Assembly: GCF_000022905.1 (NCBI RefSeq)
Contig: NC_012590.1
Span: 2,726,190 to 2,790,189 of the forward strand
Direction: 5' to 3'
DNA: 64,000 nucleotides
Source of the DNA: Corynebacterium aurimucosum ATCC 700975
GTDB lineage: Bacteria; Actinomycetota; Actinomycetes; Mycobacteriales; Mycobacteriaceae
Shown: positions 51,636 through 61,420 of the stretch, in pieces
Numbering within the stretch: the stretch's first letter is position 1
Layout of the letters: every line of letters starts with the position of its first letter
Translations under genes and position numbers: made by a program
The notes under the pieces: generated by a model
The model's input: the letters and a program-made list of their open reading frames with translations, nothing else
Database searches by the model: none
Told to the model about the DNA's origin: nothing

Positions 51636-52169
51636 ATGACTATCACCGCAGGAACCTACGCACTGGACGCAGCACACACCACTATTGGCTTCGTCGCACG
51701 CCACGCCATGATCACCAAGGTGCGCGGCAACTTCAACGAGTTCGAAGGCACCCTAACCGTAGGGGAGAACATTGCTGACTCCGCCGCCACCGCCACGGTG
51801 AAGACCGCATCCATCGACACCAAGAACGCTGATCGCGATGCACACGTGAAGGGCGAGGACTTCTTCGACGTTGAGAAGTTCCCGGAGATGACCTTCACCG
51901 CGACCAAGTTCGACGTTAACGAGGCAGGCGAGGGCACCGTCACTGGTGACCTCACCATCAAGGGCACCACTAAGTCCGTCGACTTCAAGGTTGACGAAGC
52001 CGGCGTGGCCGAGGATCCCTTCGGCAACACCCGCTTGGGCTTTGAGGCTAAGACCTCCATTAACCGCCTCGACTTCGGTATCGACTTCAACGCTCCGCTG
52101 AAGACCGGCGGCGTGCTGGTCTCCGAGGAGATCAAGATCGAGCTCGAGGTTTCTGCCATCAAGCAGTAA
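51636..52169 (+). CDS. YceI-family polyprenyl-binding-like protein
   Basis: The protein has 177 residues, without a signal peptide (MTITAGTYALDAAHTTIGFVARHAMITKVRGNF). YceI folds as a lipocalin-like barrel that binds isoprenoid or other amphiphilic ligands; family motifs include DVEKFPEMTFTATKF and VTGDLTIKGTTKSVDF. Cytoplasmic location is likely. In C. glutamicum such proteins respond to stress. The perfect promoter suggests high expression, gated by the palindrome. Confidence 0.88.
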   Translation: MTITAGTYALDAAHTTIGFVARHAMITKVRGNFNEFEGTLTVGENIADSAATATVKTASIDTKNADRDAHVKGEDFFDVEKFPEMTFTATKFDVNEAGEGTVTGDLTIKGTTKSVDFKVDEAGVAEDPFGNTRLGFEAKTSINRLDFGIDFNAPLKTGGVLVSEEIKIELEVSAIKQ

Positions 52170-52212
52170 GCCATAAAGCGCGAAACCTATTCGTAGGAAG
52201 TAGTTCTTAGTT

Positions 52213-52257
52213 GTTGCCCGTAGTGCCCATTTTGGTACTGCGGGCAACGGCTTTTTT
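52213..52257 (+). terminator. Terminator of the yceI-like gene
   Basis: GTTGCCCG (52213-52220) pairs with CGGGCAAC (52241-52248), with additional imperfect pairs inside, followed by GGCTTTTTTG. Confidence 0.85.
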
Positions 52258-52332
52258 GTTGCGGAGTTGTTTGAAACAACTTTGAGTGACCGGCATGTGA
52301 TACGCACCGCAGCGACGTTTAAGATGTAGCGC

Positions 52333-54861
52333 ATGACTACCGCAAACCTCACCCATGCAGAAGCTACCGCCCGCAGCGCCGCGCTGCGCCTGAGCACCTA
52401 CGAGCTGCACCTCGACGTCACGAGCGCGCCCACCGACGCCGATTCTTACGAGGTCACCTCGCGTATCACGTTCACCACCACCGAGCCCGAGACCTTCGTG
52501 GATTACTTGGGCAAGGCCGTGCACGCCGTGCGCGTCAACGGCGAAAAGGTGGAGAACACCTTCGACGGTGGACGGGTCTACCTGAGCAACCTTCCAGTGG
52601 GGGAGGAACTCACCGTGGAGATCACCGGCTCCTCCTATTACTCCCGCACCGGCCAGGGCCTGCACCGCATGCACGACCAGGCCGATGACACTACGTACCT
52701 CTACTCGCACCTCGAGCCATCCGATGCCCGCCGCATCTTCCCCTGCTTTGACCAGCCGGATCTCAAGGCCAGCTACGCGGTACACCTCACCGGCCCTCAG
52801 GGCTGGCAGCTGCTCAGCAATCAACCGGAGGTTGGCCGCGAGAAGACTGAGGGCGGGGAAGTGGCACACTTCGCGCCGACCCCTCTGCTGTCGACGTATT
52901 TGACGGCGTTTGCGGCGGGGCCGTACGTCGAGAAGCACAGCACCTGGACCGCACCCGATGGCTCCTTGGAAGTGGAGCTGCGCGCCTTTGCCCGCGCCTC
53001 CATGGCTGAATACCTGGATGATGAAATCCTGCAGGTCACAGCACAAGGCATGGACTTCTTCCACAGCAGTTTTGGCTACCCGTACCCGTGGGGCAAGTAC
53101 GATTCCATCTTCGTTCCGGAGTACAACCTGGGCGCCATGGAGAACCCCGGCCTCGTGACGTTCACGGAGCACTACCTCTTCCGTTCCGCCGCCACCCGCG
53201 CGCAGCATGCCGGGCGCACGAACACCATCCTGCACGAGATGTCGCACATGTGGTTCGGTGACTTGGTCACCCCGCAGTGGTGGGATGACCTGTGGCTCAA
53301 GGAGTCCTTCGCGGAATTCATGGGCGCGGATTCCTCCGTGCACGCCACCGAGTACGCCGAGGCGTGGGTAAACTTCGCTGGCCAGCGCAAGAACTGGGCC
53401 TACCTGCAGGATCAGCTGCCCACCACGCACCCGATCAAGGCCGAGATCCTGGACGTGGATGCCGCACGCCAGAACTTCGACGGCATCACTTATGCCAAGG
53501 GTGCGGCGGTGCTCAAGCAGCTGGTGCACTACGTGGGCCGGGAGAACTTCTACGCCGGCGCGCGCGACTACTTCCAGGAGCACGCCTTTGCTGCCGCCAC
53601 CTTCGACGACCTTCTCAAGGCGCTGAAGAAGCACACCGACCGCGATCTCGACGCCTGGTCCACCGCCTGGCTGCGCACGTGGGGCCCGGATACACTGACC
53701 CCGGAGTTGCACGCAGACGGAGACAAGATTCACGAGCTCGCCATCGCGGTCGAGGCCGAGGACACCACGCGCCCGCACCGCCTCAACGTGACGTTATTCG
53801 ACAACTCCCTGAACAAATACGCCACCCTCGACGTCGATCTGGAGGGCGAGCGCACCATCCTCGACGAGGCATCTGGACTTCAGGCGCCGGCATTGTTGCT
53901 GCTGAACGACGGCGACCACACCTACGCCAAGGTCCGCTTCGACGAGACCTCCTTGGAGACCATCCGCACGCGCCTGTCTGCGGTTCCGGATGAGCTTTCC
54001 CGCGCGGTCATCTGGACTTCCCTGTGGAACCTCACCCGCGATGGCGAGTGGCCCGTACGCTCCTACCTGGACACGGTGCTCAACCACGCCCCGGCGGAGT
54101 CCAACCCGACGCTTCTGACCACTGCCTTTGCCAATGCAAGCTATGCCATTGACCACTTCGTGGGCGAGGGTGTTCGCGAGGAGATCCGCGCCGACTACGC
54201 CGAGCGCCTCTGGGAGGTTCTACAGAAGGCCCCGGACGGCTCCGACGCACAGCTCACCTTCGCCCGCGCTGCCATCCAGGCGCTGGCCGCCACCCCGGAG
54301 GAGTCCGGCACACAGCGCCTGCGCGCGCTTTACGACGGCTCCCTCGACGGCCTCGCCCTCGACCCGGACATCCGCTGGGCCATCCTCCGCGCCTTGGCCG
54401 CCCGCGATGCCGTCAGCGCCGAGGAGCTGGAGGCGGAGAAGGAGCGCGATAACACGCTCACCGGTGCCGCCGCCTACCTGGGCGCCTCCCACGCTTTCCC
54501 ATCTGCCGAGCTCAAGCGCGAAGTCTTCGACCTCGTGCGCACGCCGGGCAAGTACTCCAACGCGGAGGTGGATTCCCTGCTCGCGGCGTTCAACGCGCCG
54601 CGCTCGGCCCACCTCACCGAGGCCTTCGCCCAGGAGTATTTCGATTCTCTGGCGAAGCTCTGGGAGGAGCACCCCATCGAGATTGCCAACCGCCTCGTCC
54701 GCGGGCTCTACCCGGATCTCGCAATGGCCGACGCCGCTACCAGCGATTTCTTGAGCAGTGAACGTCCGCGTGCACTTCGCCGCGTGCTGCTGGAATGCCA
54801 GGATGCGCTGCGTCGCGCGCAACGCGTGCGTGCGTGCCGCGCAGTGATCGCGGCACGTTAG
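52333..54861 (+). CDS. pepN: Aminopeptidase N (M1 family)
   Basis: The protein has 842 residues, close to the actinobacterial PepN length. It has the GAMEN substrate-anchoring motif (YNLGAMENPGLVTF, ~265), the zinc site HEMSHMWFGD with HExxH and a downstream Glu (LWLKESFAEFMG), and a C-terminal ERAP1-like helical domain. It removes N-terminal amino acids from peptides in the cytoplasm. It is a single-gene unit between two terminator-containing gaps. Confidence 0.93.
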   Translation: MTTANLTHAEATARSAALRLSTYELHLDVTSAPTDADSYEVTSRITFTTTEPETFVDYLGKAVHAVRVNGEKVENTFDGGRVYLSNLPVGEELTVEITGSSYYSRTGQGLHRMHDQADDTTYLYSHLEPSDARRIFPCFDQPDLKASYAVHLTGPQGWQLLSNQPEVGREKTEGGEVAHFAPTPLLSTYLTAFAAGPYVEKHSTWTAPDGSLEVELRAFARASMAEYLDDEILQVTAQGMDFFHSSFGYPYPWGKYDSIFVPEYNLGAMENPGLVTFTEHYLFRSAATRAQHAGRTNTILHEMSHMWFGDLVTPQWWDDLWLKESFAEFMGADSSVHATEYAEAWVNFAGQRKNWAYLQDQLPTTHPIKAEILDVDAARQNFDGITYAKGAAVLKQLVHYVGRENFYAGARDYFQEHAFAAATFDDLLKALKKHTDRDLDAWSTAWLRTWGPDTLTPELHADGDKIHELAIAVEAEDTTRPHRLNVTLFDNSLNKYATLDVDLEGERTILDEASGLQAPALLLLNDGDHTYAKVRFDETSLETIRTRLSAVPDELSRAVIWTSLWNLTRDGEWPVRSYLDTVLNHAPAESNPTLLTTAFANASYAIDHFVGEGVREEIRADYAERLWEVLQKAPDGSDAQLTFARAAIQALAATPEESGTQRLRALYDGSLDGLALDPDIRWAILRALAARDAVSAEELEAEKERDNTLTGAAAYLGASHAFPSAELKREVFDLVRTPGKYSNAEVDSLLAAFNAPRSAHLTEAFAQEYFDSLAKLWEEHPIEIANRLVRGLYPDLAMADAATSDFLSSERPRALRRVLLECQDALRRAQRVRACRAVIAAR

Positions 54862-55000
54862 AAGCGGCGCGTAGCGGACAGCAGAATCTTCCCGTAAACT
54901 CGCAGACACATTAACGGGGGGACAATCACAAACCATCAGCTTCGGCTGGGGGACTGTGTTGACCCACTTGTCATTGCTCAAGTTTCCGGGGGGATTCTTA

Positions 55001-55543
55001 GTGTCAGCACAGCCGACCGATCGTGAACTCGTCGATGCCTTCATTGGCGGAGATACCAAGGCCTTTTCAGCAATCGTCGAAAAGCACCGCGCGCGCCTGA
55101 CCGCCATGGCGCGGCGCTATACGCGCAACGATGATGATGCACAGGACATCGTGCAGGAGGCCCTGCTCAAGGCCAGCTGCAATATGGCCTCCTACCGGCA
55201 CGATGCCACGCTGAGCACGTGGCTGCACCGACTGGTGATGAACTCCGGCTATGACTTCCTCAACCACCGCTCGAACCGAGAGAACGCCTCCCTGGATGCA
55301 GAGATCATTGAGGATGACCGCAACTATGCGCTCGCGCACAACCCTAGCGAAAACCTGGCGGAACGCATCACGGTGGCCCAAGCGATGGAAACCTTGCGCC
55401 AGGACCAGCGCGAGGCGCTCTACCTCACCGATGTTGCAGGCTATCCCATCGATACGGTGGCTAAGGTACAAGGCGTGGCGCCTGGGACGGTGAAGTCACG
55501 GCGAGCTCGAGCTCGGCAAGTGTTGCGTGCGGCGATAGACTGA
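55001..55543 (+). CDS. sigM: ECF sigma factor SigM
   Basis: The protein has 180 residues. Region 2 is FSAIVEKHRARLTAMARRYTRNDDDAQDIVQEALLKA and region 4 is LRQDQREALYLTDVAGYPIDTVAKVQGVAPGTVKSRRARARQVL. The GTG at 55001 has a GGGGGGA site; a longer frame from 54956 is less likely. In C. glutamicum SigM controls disulfide-stress genes including trxB. The next genes here are trxB and trxA, but no anti-sigma gene separates them, unlike in mycobacteria. Confidence 0.9.
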   Translation: MSAQPTDRELVDAFIGGDTKAFSAIVEKHRARLTAMARRYTRNDDDAQDIVQEALLKASCNMASYRHDATLSTWLHRLVMNSGYDFLNHRSNRENASLDAEIIEDDRNYALAHNPSENLAERITVAQAMETLRQDQREALYLTDVAGYPIDTVAKVQGVAPGTVKSRRARARQVLRAAID

Positions 55544-55597
55544 GGGCGAGTAGAATCTGAGTCTTACTTAAAAATTATCGTTACAAGGGAGTTTTTA

Positions 55598-56524
55598 GTG
55601 ACTATCCACGATGTCGCCATCGTCGGCTCCGGCCCTGCCGGCTATACCGCAGCGCTCTACGCAGCACGCGCCGAACTCAATCCCATCGTCTTCGAGGGCT
55701 TTGAATACGGTGGCGAACTCATGAACACCACCGAGGTAGAGAATTACCCGGGCTTCCAGAAGGGAATCATGGGCCCTGAGCTCATGGAAGAGATGCGCGC
55801 CCAAGCCATCCGCTTCGGTGCCGACCTGCGCATGGAAGTTGTAGATTCCGTCGAGCTCGAAGGTGAGGTGAAGAAGCTGCATGTGGGCGACGAGGTTTAT
55901 GAAGCCCGTGCTGTCATCCTCGCTACCGGTGCCGCTCCGCGCTACCTGGGTATTCCGGGCGAATCGGAGCTAACTGGCCGCGGCGTGTCCGCGTGTGCCA
56001 CCTGCGATGGCTTCTTCTTCAAGGACCACAACATTGCCGTCGTCGGCGGCGGCGATTCCGCCATGGAGGAGGCCACCTTCCTCACCAAGTTCGCCGAAAC
56101 CGTCACCATTATTCACCGCTCGGAGAACTTCCGCGCCTCCAAGATCATGCTGGAACGCGCCAAGGAGAACCCAAAAATCAAGTGGCTGACCAACACCACC
56201 GTCGAGCGCGTTTTGGAAAAGGACGGCAAGGTCGGTGCTCTCGAGGTCAAGAACGTGCTGACCGGTGAGACCAGCGAGCTGGACCTAACCGCCATGTTCG
56301 TGGCCATTGGCCACGATCCGCGCTCTGGCTTCCTCAACGGCCAGGTAGAGACCGATGAGGCTGGCTACGTGGTGGTGGAGCAGCCCTCCACCAAGACCTC
56401 GCTGCCAGGTGTCTTTGCCTGTGGTGACTTGGTGGATGACCACTACCAGCAGGCCATTACCGCTGCGGGCTCCGGCTGTCGCGCGGCCATTGATGCGGAA
56501 CATTTCCTCGCCGAGAACCGTTAG
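55598..56524 (+). CDS. trxB: Thioredoxin reductase
   Basis: The protein has 308 residues. It has FAD motif [22 protein letters not shown], redox-active CATCDG (~134-139), NADPH motif [15 protein letters not shown], and [21 protein letters not shown]. It reduces thioredoxin with NADPH. GTG start 54 bases after sigM. Confidence 0.95.
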   Translation: MTIHDVAIVGSGPAGYTAALYAARAELNPIVFEGFEYGGELMNTTEVENYPGFQKGIMGPELMEEMRAQAIRFGADLRMEVVDSVELEGEVKKLHVGDEVYEARAVILATGAAPRYLGIPGESELTGRGVSACATCDGFFFKDHNIAVVGGGDSAMEEATFLTKFAETVTIIHRSENFRASKIMLERAKENPKIKWLTNTTVERVLEKDGKVGALEVKNVLTGETSELDLTAMFVAIGHDPRSGFLNGQVETDEAGYVVVEQPSTKTSLPGVFACGDLVDDHYQQAITAAGSGCRAAIDAEHFLAENR

Positions 56525-56531
56525 TAATCAC

Positions 56532-56855
56532 ATGAGAAACATTAAAAACGTCACTACTGATTCCTTCCGCGCTGACGTCGTAGAGGCAGGCAAGCCAGTC
56601 GTCGTGGACTTCTGGGCCGAATGGTGTGGTCCGTGTAAGAAGCTGTCCCCGATCCTCGAAGAGGTTGCCGAAGAACTCGGTGAGGACGTCTCCGTAGTCA
56701 AAGTCAACGTCGATGAAGAGCGCACTTTGGGTGCCATGTTCCAGATCATGTCCATCCCATCTGTGCTGATTTTCAAGGACGGCGAGAAGGTCGATGAGTT
56801 CGTTGGACTGCGTTCCAAGGCCGACATCGTGGCGCAGGTAAAGAAACAGCTCTAA
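56532..56855 (+). CDS. trxA: Thioredoxin
   Basis: The protein has 107 residues with active site WAEWCGPCKK and the cis-Pro loop IMSIPSVLIFKDGEKV. The ATG at 56532 lies 7 bases after the trxB stop; longer upstream frames are inside trxB. It is the general disulfide reductant, recycled by TrxB. Confidence 0.95.
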   Translation: MRNIKNVTTDSFRADVVEAGKPVVVDFWAEWCGPCKKLSPILEEVAEELGEDVSVVKVNVDEERTLGAMFQIMSIPSVLIFKDGEKVDEFVGLRSKADIVAQVKKQL

Positions 56856-56920
56856 CTGGTATTCTTTAACTCGTTGTTGGCGCACTGTAGTGCGCCTCCT
56901 TGATCACGAAAGGGGTAGGT

Positions 56921-58105
56921 GTGAACCGCGTTTTACGTGTAGGTGACCAGAGCGTTCGGGTCGCCGAAGCACGCGCAACCCTTGCCCGCCTCGGCCTGAT
57001 GACTGATTACCAGGGGACGTTGTCCGACTGGAAGAAGCAAAAGTACTCCGAAGCCGATAAACACTTTGATAGCGAGCTGGCGGAAGTTCTTAAGGCCTTC
57101 CAGCAATCACGCGGCATCGTGCCCAGCGGCGATATCGATGAGCTCACCTTGCGTGAACTGCGCCAAGCCTCTTACACCTTGGGCGCACGCGTGCTGGCCT
57201 ATGAGCCGGGCAACGTGCAGGTGGGCGATGATGTCTCCCAATTGCAGCAACAGCTCCAGGAGCTCGGTTTCTACCAGGAGCGCATCGATGGCAATTTTGG
57301 TGCCCGCACCTATGCGGCCCTGGCGGAGTACCAGTTGAACTCTGGACTGCGCAGTGACGGAATTTGTGGCCCGGAGACCATCAACGCGTTGAACCTCTTG
57401 GGTCGGCGCATCACCGGCGGCTCAGCGCACAACATCCAAGAACGTGAGCGTGTCCGCAATGCGGGACCCCAATTGGCCGGCAAGCGCGTTGTCATCGATC
57501 CCAGCCTGGGCGGTTTCAACAAGGGCCGCACGGTCAAGGGCCGCTTTGGTGACATCACCGAGGAAGAGATCCTTTGGGATTTGGCCGAGCGAGTTGCTGG
57601 CCGCATGATTGCCGCCGGCATGGAGACCATCATCTCCCGCCCGCGTACCGATGATCCTTCTATTCATGATCGCGCCGATATCGCCAATGCCTTCGGCGCT
57701 GACTTGGTCATTTCGCTCGCCTGCGACGAGTACCCCACAGAGAAGGCCAATGGCGTGGCCACCTTCTACTTCGGTTCGGAGTCCGGCAATTCTTCCCTCA
57801 TCGGGGAAACGCTCTCCGGCTTCATCCAGCGTGAGATCGTTGCCCGCACCGAACTGGGTAATTGCCGCAACCACGGCCGCACGTGGGCGCTGCTGCGCCT
57901 GACTCAAATGCCGGTGGTCCAAGTAGTTCTGGGGTACCTGACCAGCCCGAAGGACGTGGCTGTTCTGACCAACCCGGATCGCCGCGATGACATCGCCGAG
58001 GCCATCGTCGTCTCCGTTAAGCGCCTCTACCTTCTCGACGACGACACCGCCGTGACCGGCACCTACCGCTTCGACGAGCTGCTGCGCGCGGAGCGCTCTT
58101 CTTAA
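56921..58105 (+). CDS. cwlM: N-acetylmuramoyl-L-alanine amidase-like protein CwlM
   Basis: The protein has 394 residues with two N-terminal peptidoglycan-binding repeats (ELAEVLKAFQQSRGIVPSGDIDELTLREL; DDVSQLQQQLQELGFYQERIDGNFGARTYAALAEYQ) and an amidase_3 domain (VVIDPSLGGFNKG; a TIISRPRTDDPSIHDRADIANAFGADLVISLACD stretch). No signal peptide is visible. In mycobacteria CwlM is cytoplasmic and regulates MurA after PknB phosphorylation. The usual zinc-binding HGG of active amidases reads PSLGG here, which fits a regulatory, non-catalytic role. GTG start with GAAAGGGGT upstream. Confidence 0.88.
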   Translation: MNRVLRVGDQSVRVAEARATLARLGLMTDYQGTLSDWKKQKYSEADKHFDSELAEVLKAFQQSRGIVPSGDIDELTLRELRQASYTLGARVLAYEPGNVQVGDDVSQLQQQLQELGFYQERIDGNFGARTYAALAEYQLNSGLRSDGICGPETINALNLLGRRITGGSAHNIQERERVRNAGPQLAGKRVVIDPSLGGFNKGRTVKGRFGDITEEEILWDLAERVAGRMIAAGMETIISRPRTDDPSIHDRADIANAFGADLVISLACDEYPTEKANGVATFYFGSESGNSSLIGETLSGFIQREIVARTELGNCRNHGRTWALLRLTQMPVVQVVLGYLTSPKDVAVLTNPDRRDDIAEAIVVSVKRLYLLDDDTAVTGTYRFDELLRAERSS

Positions 58106-58264
58106 CGGAGCCTAGGGGGTGCCGTCCAAGACGGTTCCCCTCAAACGGTTCCAGTCAAACGGTTTCCTTGCCCCCCAAACAAACCTTCTACGACGTTCTA
58201 AAAGGTTTCCTTGCCCCCAACAGAACCGTTTGAGTAGAGCCTTCTTACTAGAACCATCCTGTAT
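58106..58264. repeat. Repeat-rich gap between convergent cwlM and the GNAT-like gene
   Basis: GGTTTCCTTGCCCCC occurs twice (58160-58174, 58203-58217). ACGGTT(T/C)CC-type units occur three times from 58130 to 58165. CAAACGGTT (58155-58163) and AACCGTTTG (58223-58231) are inverted copies that can form a 9-bp stem over the repeats. It may act as a bidirectional terminator, although no T-run is present. Confidence 0.5.
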
Positions 58265-58840
58265 CTAGGCCAGGGCACGGGCTAGGAGGTCTTCGACTGC
58301 GGCAGCCGTGAGCAGGTCGAATGCAGGGGGCAGCTCAAGGCGCAAGCGCGGAGTAATGGGGTGATCGCGCACCACCATGAACCCGGCGGATTCCAGCGTT
58401 TCCACAGGTAAAAGGCCGATGCGGCCGGGCTTATCCCGCAGAAGATCTTCTGCGGCTTGGGCACCCCGGTAGCCAAAAGCCTCGACAGCGCTAGCTTCGC
58501 GGGAGGTGAGGTGCATAATGGTGGCGTCGAGAAGCACCGCCTCCAGGCCCTTTGCCGCACGGTGCGACTTCACGAAGAGCGAGGACACGAGCACAGCATC
58601 CTCCGAGACAGGGGAGGTGGGCAGCTTCGCGGCACCGGGGGCAAGGTCAGGCGGGCAGAAGAACACCGTCGCCTCATCACCCACGGTGAAGCCGCATTCG
58701 CCGCAGCGCAGCAGCGTGGCGCTGATCCATGCTTCCTTCTCGAAGGCCGGATCAGCGACCGTGGTCTTCAGCTCCCAGAAGATGGATCGGGCCGCCAAGG
58801 GGTTGATGGCAACACCTTCCGTGACGGCCTGAACGAACAT
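58265..58840 (-). CDS. Conserved hypothetical protein, GNAT-like, in the parAB operon
   Basis: The protein has 191 residues. An RCGECGFTVGDE segment has a CxxC pair; the rest (SHRAAKGLEAVLLDATIMHLTSREASAVEAFGYRG) loosely resembles acetyltransferase-fold proteins found next to parB in corynebacteria and mycobacteria. I cannot see a clear acetyl-CoA loop. It starts 6 bases after the parB stop, so it is co-transcribed with the chromosome-partitioning genes. Confidence 0.68.
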   Translation of the reverse strand: MFVQAVTEGVAINPLAARSIFWELKTTVADPAFEKEAWISATLLRCGECGFTVGDEATVFFCPPDLAPGAAKLPTSPVSEDAVLVSSLFVKSHRAAKGLEAVLLDATIMHLTSREASAVEAFGYRGAQAAEDLLRDKPGRIGLLPVETLESAGFMVVRDHPITPRLRLELPPAFDLLTAAAVEDLLARALA

Positions 58841-58846
58841 GGTGGG

Positions 58847-59902
58847 CTAGCTGCTTTCCTTGCCCTCAATGAGCGCCAGAATGCGCTCAAAGTCTTCCTG
58901 GTCACCGAATTCGACGACCATCTTGCCCTTGCGCTTGCCCATGGTGACGGTGACCTTGGTGTCGAAGCGATCTGCCAGACGTTCAGCGGAATCGGTGAAG
59001 AACTGCGGCTGTGGGGCGGCAGGCTTCTTCGTTGGCTCGGCCGGCTTACCGTCCCGCTTGTACAGGGTGACGGCTTCCTCCGTGGCGCGCACAGACAGGC
59101 CCTCGGCCACAATGCGGTTGGCAATGAGCTCCATGGCCTCAGCATCCGGCAGGCCCAGCAGCGCGCGGGCATGGCCGCCAGACAAGGTGCCAGCGGCAAC
59201 GCGCTTCTGCACGCTGACCGGCAGCTTCAGTAGGCGAATCATGTTGGTCACCTGCGGGCGGGAGCGGCCGATGCGGTCAGCCAACTCATTTTGGGTAACC
59301 CCAAATTCTTCAAGAAGCTGCTGATAGGCGTGCGCCTCTTCCAACGGGTTGAGCTGCACGCGGTGGATGTTCTCCAGCAGAGCGTCCCGCAGGAGGTCAT
59401 CATCCTTGGTATCGCGCACGATAGCTGGGATTGTAGCCAGGCCCGCCTTGGAGGAGGCGCGCCAGCGGCGCTCACCCATGATGAGCTCGAAGCCGCCCTC
59501 CTCAGCAGGGCGGACCACGACCGGCTGCAGCAGCCCAAATTCCTTGATGGAGTGGACCAGCTCCGCTAGATCATCCTCATCGAAGACAGTACGCGGCTGC
59601 TTCGGGTTGGGCATGATGTCCCCGACGGAGATCTCGCGGTACGTCGCACCAATCACCGAAGGCTTGGCCTGCCGCTTCTTCGATCCAGAAGACTGCTGGA
59701 TGGTGGGCGCACCCTGCACCTTTTTCGGCGCAGAACCGTGAGCCCCGCCAGTCGAAGCACCAAGGATAATGTCAGCCGCCGAATCCCCAAGGCGCGGCTT
59801 GCGGGAGGGCGCACCCGGGCCGGACGGAATGAGAGCGGCCAGTCCCTTGCCTAGTCCGCCCTGGCGCTGCTCCGGCTTCTGCTCTGCCTTCTTATCTGCC
59901 AC
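58847..59902 (-). CDS. parB: Chromosome-partitioning protein ParB
   Basis: The protein has 351 residues. The CTPase/ParB N-domain shows [22 protein letters not shown] and [12 protein letters not shown]; the central helix-turn-helix is [26 protein letters not shown]; the C-terminal part is the dimerisation domain after a Lys/Pro linker. It binds parS and spreads to form the segregation complex. Six parS sites are in this window. It starts 6 bases after the parA stop. Confidence 0.95.
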   Translation of the reverse strand: MADKKAEQKPEQRQGGLGKGLAALIPSGPGAPSRKPRLGDSAADIILGASTGGAHGSAPKKVQGAPTIQQSSGSKKRQAKPSVIGATYREISVGDIMPNPKQPRTVFDEDDLAELVHSIKEFGLLQPVVVRPAEEGGFELIMGERRWRASSKAGLATIPAIVRDTKDDDLLRDALLENIHRVQLNPLEEAHAYQQLLEEFGVTQNELADRIGRSRPQVTNMIRLLKLPVSVQKRVAAGTLSGGHARALLGLPDAEAMELIANRIVAEGLSVRATEEAVTLYKRDGKPAEPTKKPAAPQPQFFTDSAERLADRFDTKVTVTMGKRKGKMVVEFGDQEDFERILALIEGKESS

Positions 59903-59908
59903 GGTGTC

Positions 59909-60757
59909 CTATCCTTCCAATTCCGCGAAAATCTCTGGGCTCACGCCAATGGCACCCGTGGTGGGGTGCGGCGTGTAGTCTCCGCGCTTGTCCAGCTCGC
60001 GTGCAGCGGCGGAGTAGGCGCGGGCGCCTGTCGACGACGGGTCATAAGCAATAACTGTCTTACCATAGCCCGGCGCCTCCGAAACACGCACAGAACGCGG
60101 GATGACGTTGCCCAAGACGACGGCGCCGAATTGCTCACGCACCTCATTGGCCACTTGCTCAGCCAGCTTGGTGCGGGCGTCGAACATGGTGAGCAGCACG
60201 CCGGAGATGTGAAGGTCCTCGTTGAGATGCTCCCGAATCATGGAGATATTGCCCAGCAGCTGGCCCACGCCTTCCAAGGCGTAGTACTCACACTGAATGG
60301 GAATAATGACTTCCTCTGCGCACGTCATCGCATTGATGGTGAGCAAGCCTAGGGACGGTGGGCAGTCAATAAATACGTACTCAAAGCCATGCTCTTCGAG
60401 GAAGCCGTTGTGCAGGGCGTCATACAGGCGGAACTCGCGGCGGACCAGGGAGACCATTTCAATCTCTGCGCCGGCGAGGTCGATGGTGGCCGGGATGCAG
60501 TAGAGGTTCTCATTATCGGGGGAGTGCTGCATCGCATCCTCCGCGCTGCAGTCACCTAATAGAACCTCATAGCTGGATTTAGTGCCGGAAGTATGCTCCG
60601 CGCCCACTGCGGTGGAGGCGTTGCCCTGCGGGTCCAAGTCGATCACCAGGACCTTCTTGCCGGCCTCAGCGAGCGCGGCGGCAAGGTTAACGGCGGAGGT
60701 GGTTTTACCCACGCCACCCTTCTGGTTCGCGATGGTGATAAGACGAGGATGAGTCAT
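59909..60757 (-). CDS. parA: Chromosome-partitioning ATPase ParA (Soj)
   Basis: The protein has 282 residues. The deviant Walker A KGGVGKTTSAVNLAAALA, LDPQGNASTAVG and IDCPPSLGLLTINAM are the ParA signatures. It binds DNA without specificity as ATP dimer and moves the ParB-parS complex. It lies 10 bases after rsmG in the same transcription unit. Confidence 0.95.
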   Translation of the reverse strand: MTHPRLITIANQKGGVGKTTSAVNLAAALAEAGKKVLVIDLDPQGNASTAVGAEHTSGTKSSYEVLLGDCSAEDAMQHSPDNENLYCIPATIDLAGAEIEMVSLVRREFRLYDALHNGFLEEHGFEYVFIDCPPSLGLLTINAMTCAEEVIIPIQCEYYALEGVGQLLGNISMIREHLNEDLHISGVLLTMFDARTKLAEQVANEVREQFGAVVLGNVIPRSVRVSEAPGYGKTVIAYDPSSTGARAYSAAARELDKRGDYTPHPTTGAIGVSPEIFAELEG

Positions 60758-60767
60758 GCCGTCTACT

Positions 60768-61397
60768 TTAGTTCACGCGCGGGACACGGATAATCGTGGT
60801 GCCGTGGATGGTCATGACCTCGGCTTTTCCGCCACCAGCGCGCTTGATATCAGCAGCATCGCGCTCCAGCTCCTCATGCACTGAGGAACCCTTGAGAGCG
60901 ATCATCTCGCCGCTTTTGCGCACCAGCGGCAGGGACCACTTGGCCAGCTTGCCCAGCGGTGCCACCGCGCGGGAGGTCACGATGTCGGCACCCTTAACGG
61001 CCTTCTTCACCGGACCTTCCTCGGCGCGGCCGCGAATGACGGTGACATTATCGAGGCCCAGCAAATCGACGACCTCGTTGAGATAGGTCGAGCGCTTGAG
61101 CAACGGCTCGATGAGGGTGATGTTCAGATCAGGACGCGCAATGGCGAGCGGGATGCCGGGTAGGCCGGCGCCACTGCCGACGTCGATAAGCGTGGCGCCC
61201 TCCGGCATCACCTCCGCGACCACGGCGCAGTTGATGAGGTGGCGCTCCCACAGGCGCGGGACCTCGCGGGGGCCGATAAAACCACGAGTGGACCCGTCCG
61301 TGGCGAGCGAATCGTGATACTTCTGCGCGAGCGGCAGACGCGATCCGAATACGTCAGACGGGTCCAGTGGCACAGTGTCGGACACAGATTCAGTCAC
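60768..61397 (-). CDS. rsmG: 16S rRNA (guanine527-N7)-methyltransferase RsmG
   Basis: The protein has 209 residues. The SAM-binding loop is [52 protein letters not shown] sequence precedes it. It methylates G527 of 16S rRNA; loss gives low-level streptomycin resistance. It lies 23 bases after yidC. A jag gene, which lies here in mycobacteria, is absent. Confidence 0.94.
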   Translation of the reverse strand: MTESVSDTVPLDPSDVFGSRLPLAQKYHDSLATDGSTRGFIGPREVPRLWERHLINCAVVAEVMPEGATLIDVGSGAGLPGIPLAIARPDLNITLIEPLLKRSTYLNEVVDLLGLDNVTVIRGRAEEGPVKKAVKGADIVTSRAVAPLGKLAKWSLPLVRKSGEMIALKGSSVHEELERDAADIKRAGGGKAEVMTIHGTTIIRVPRVN

Positions 61398-61420
61398 TGT
61401 GAAAACTCCTGGGTTAAGTT

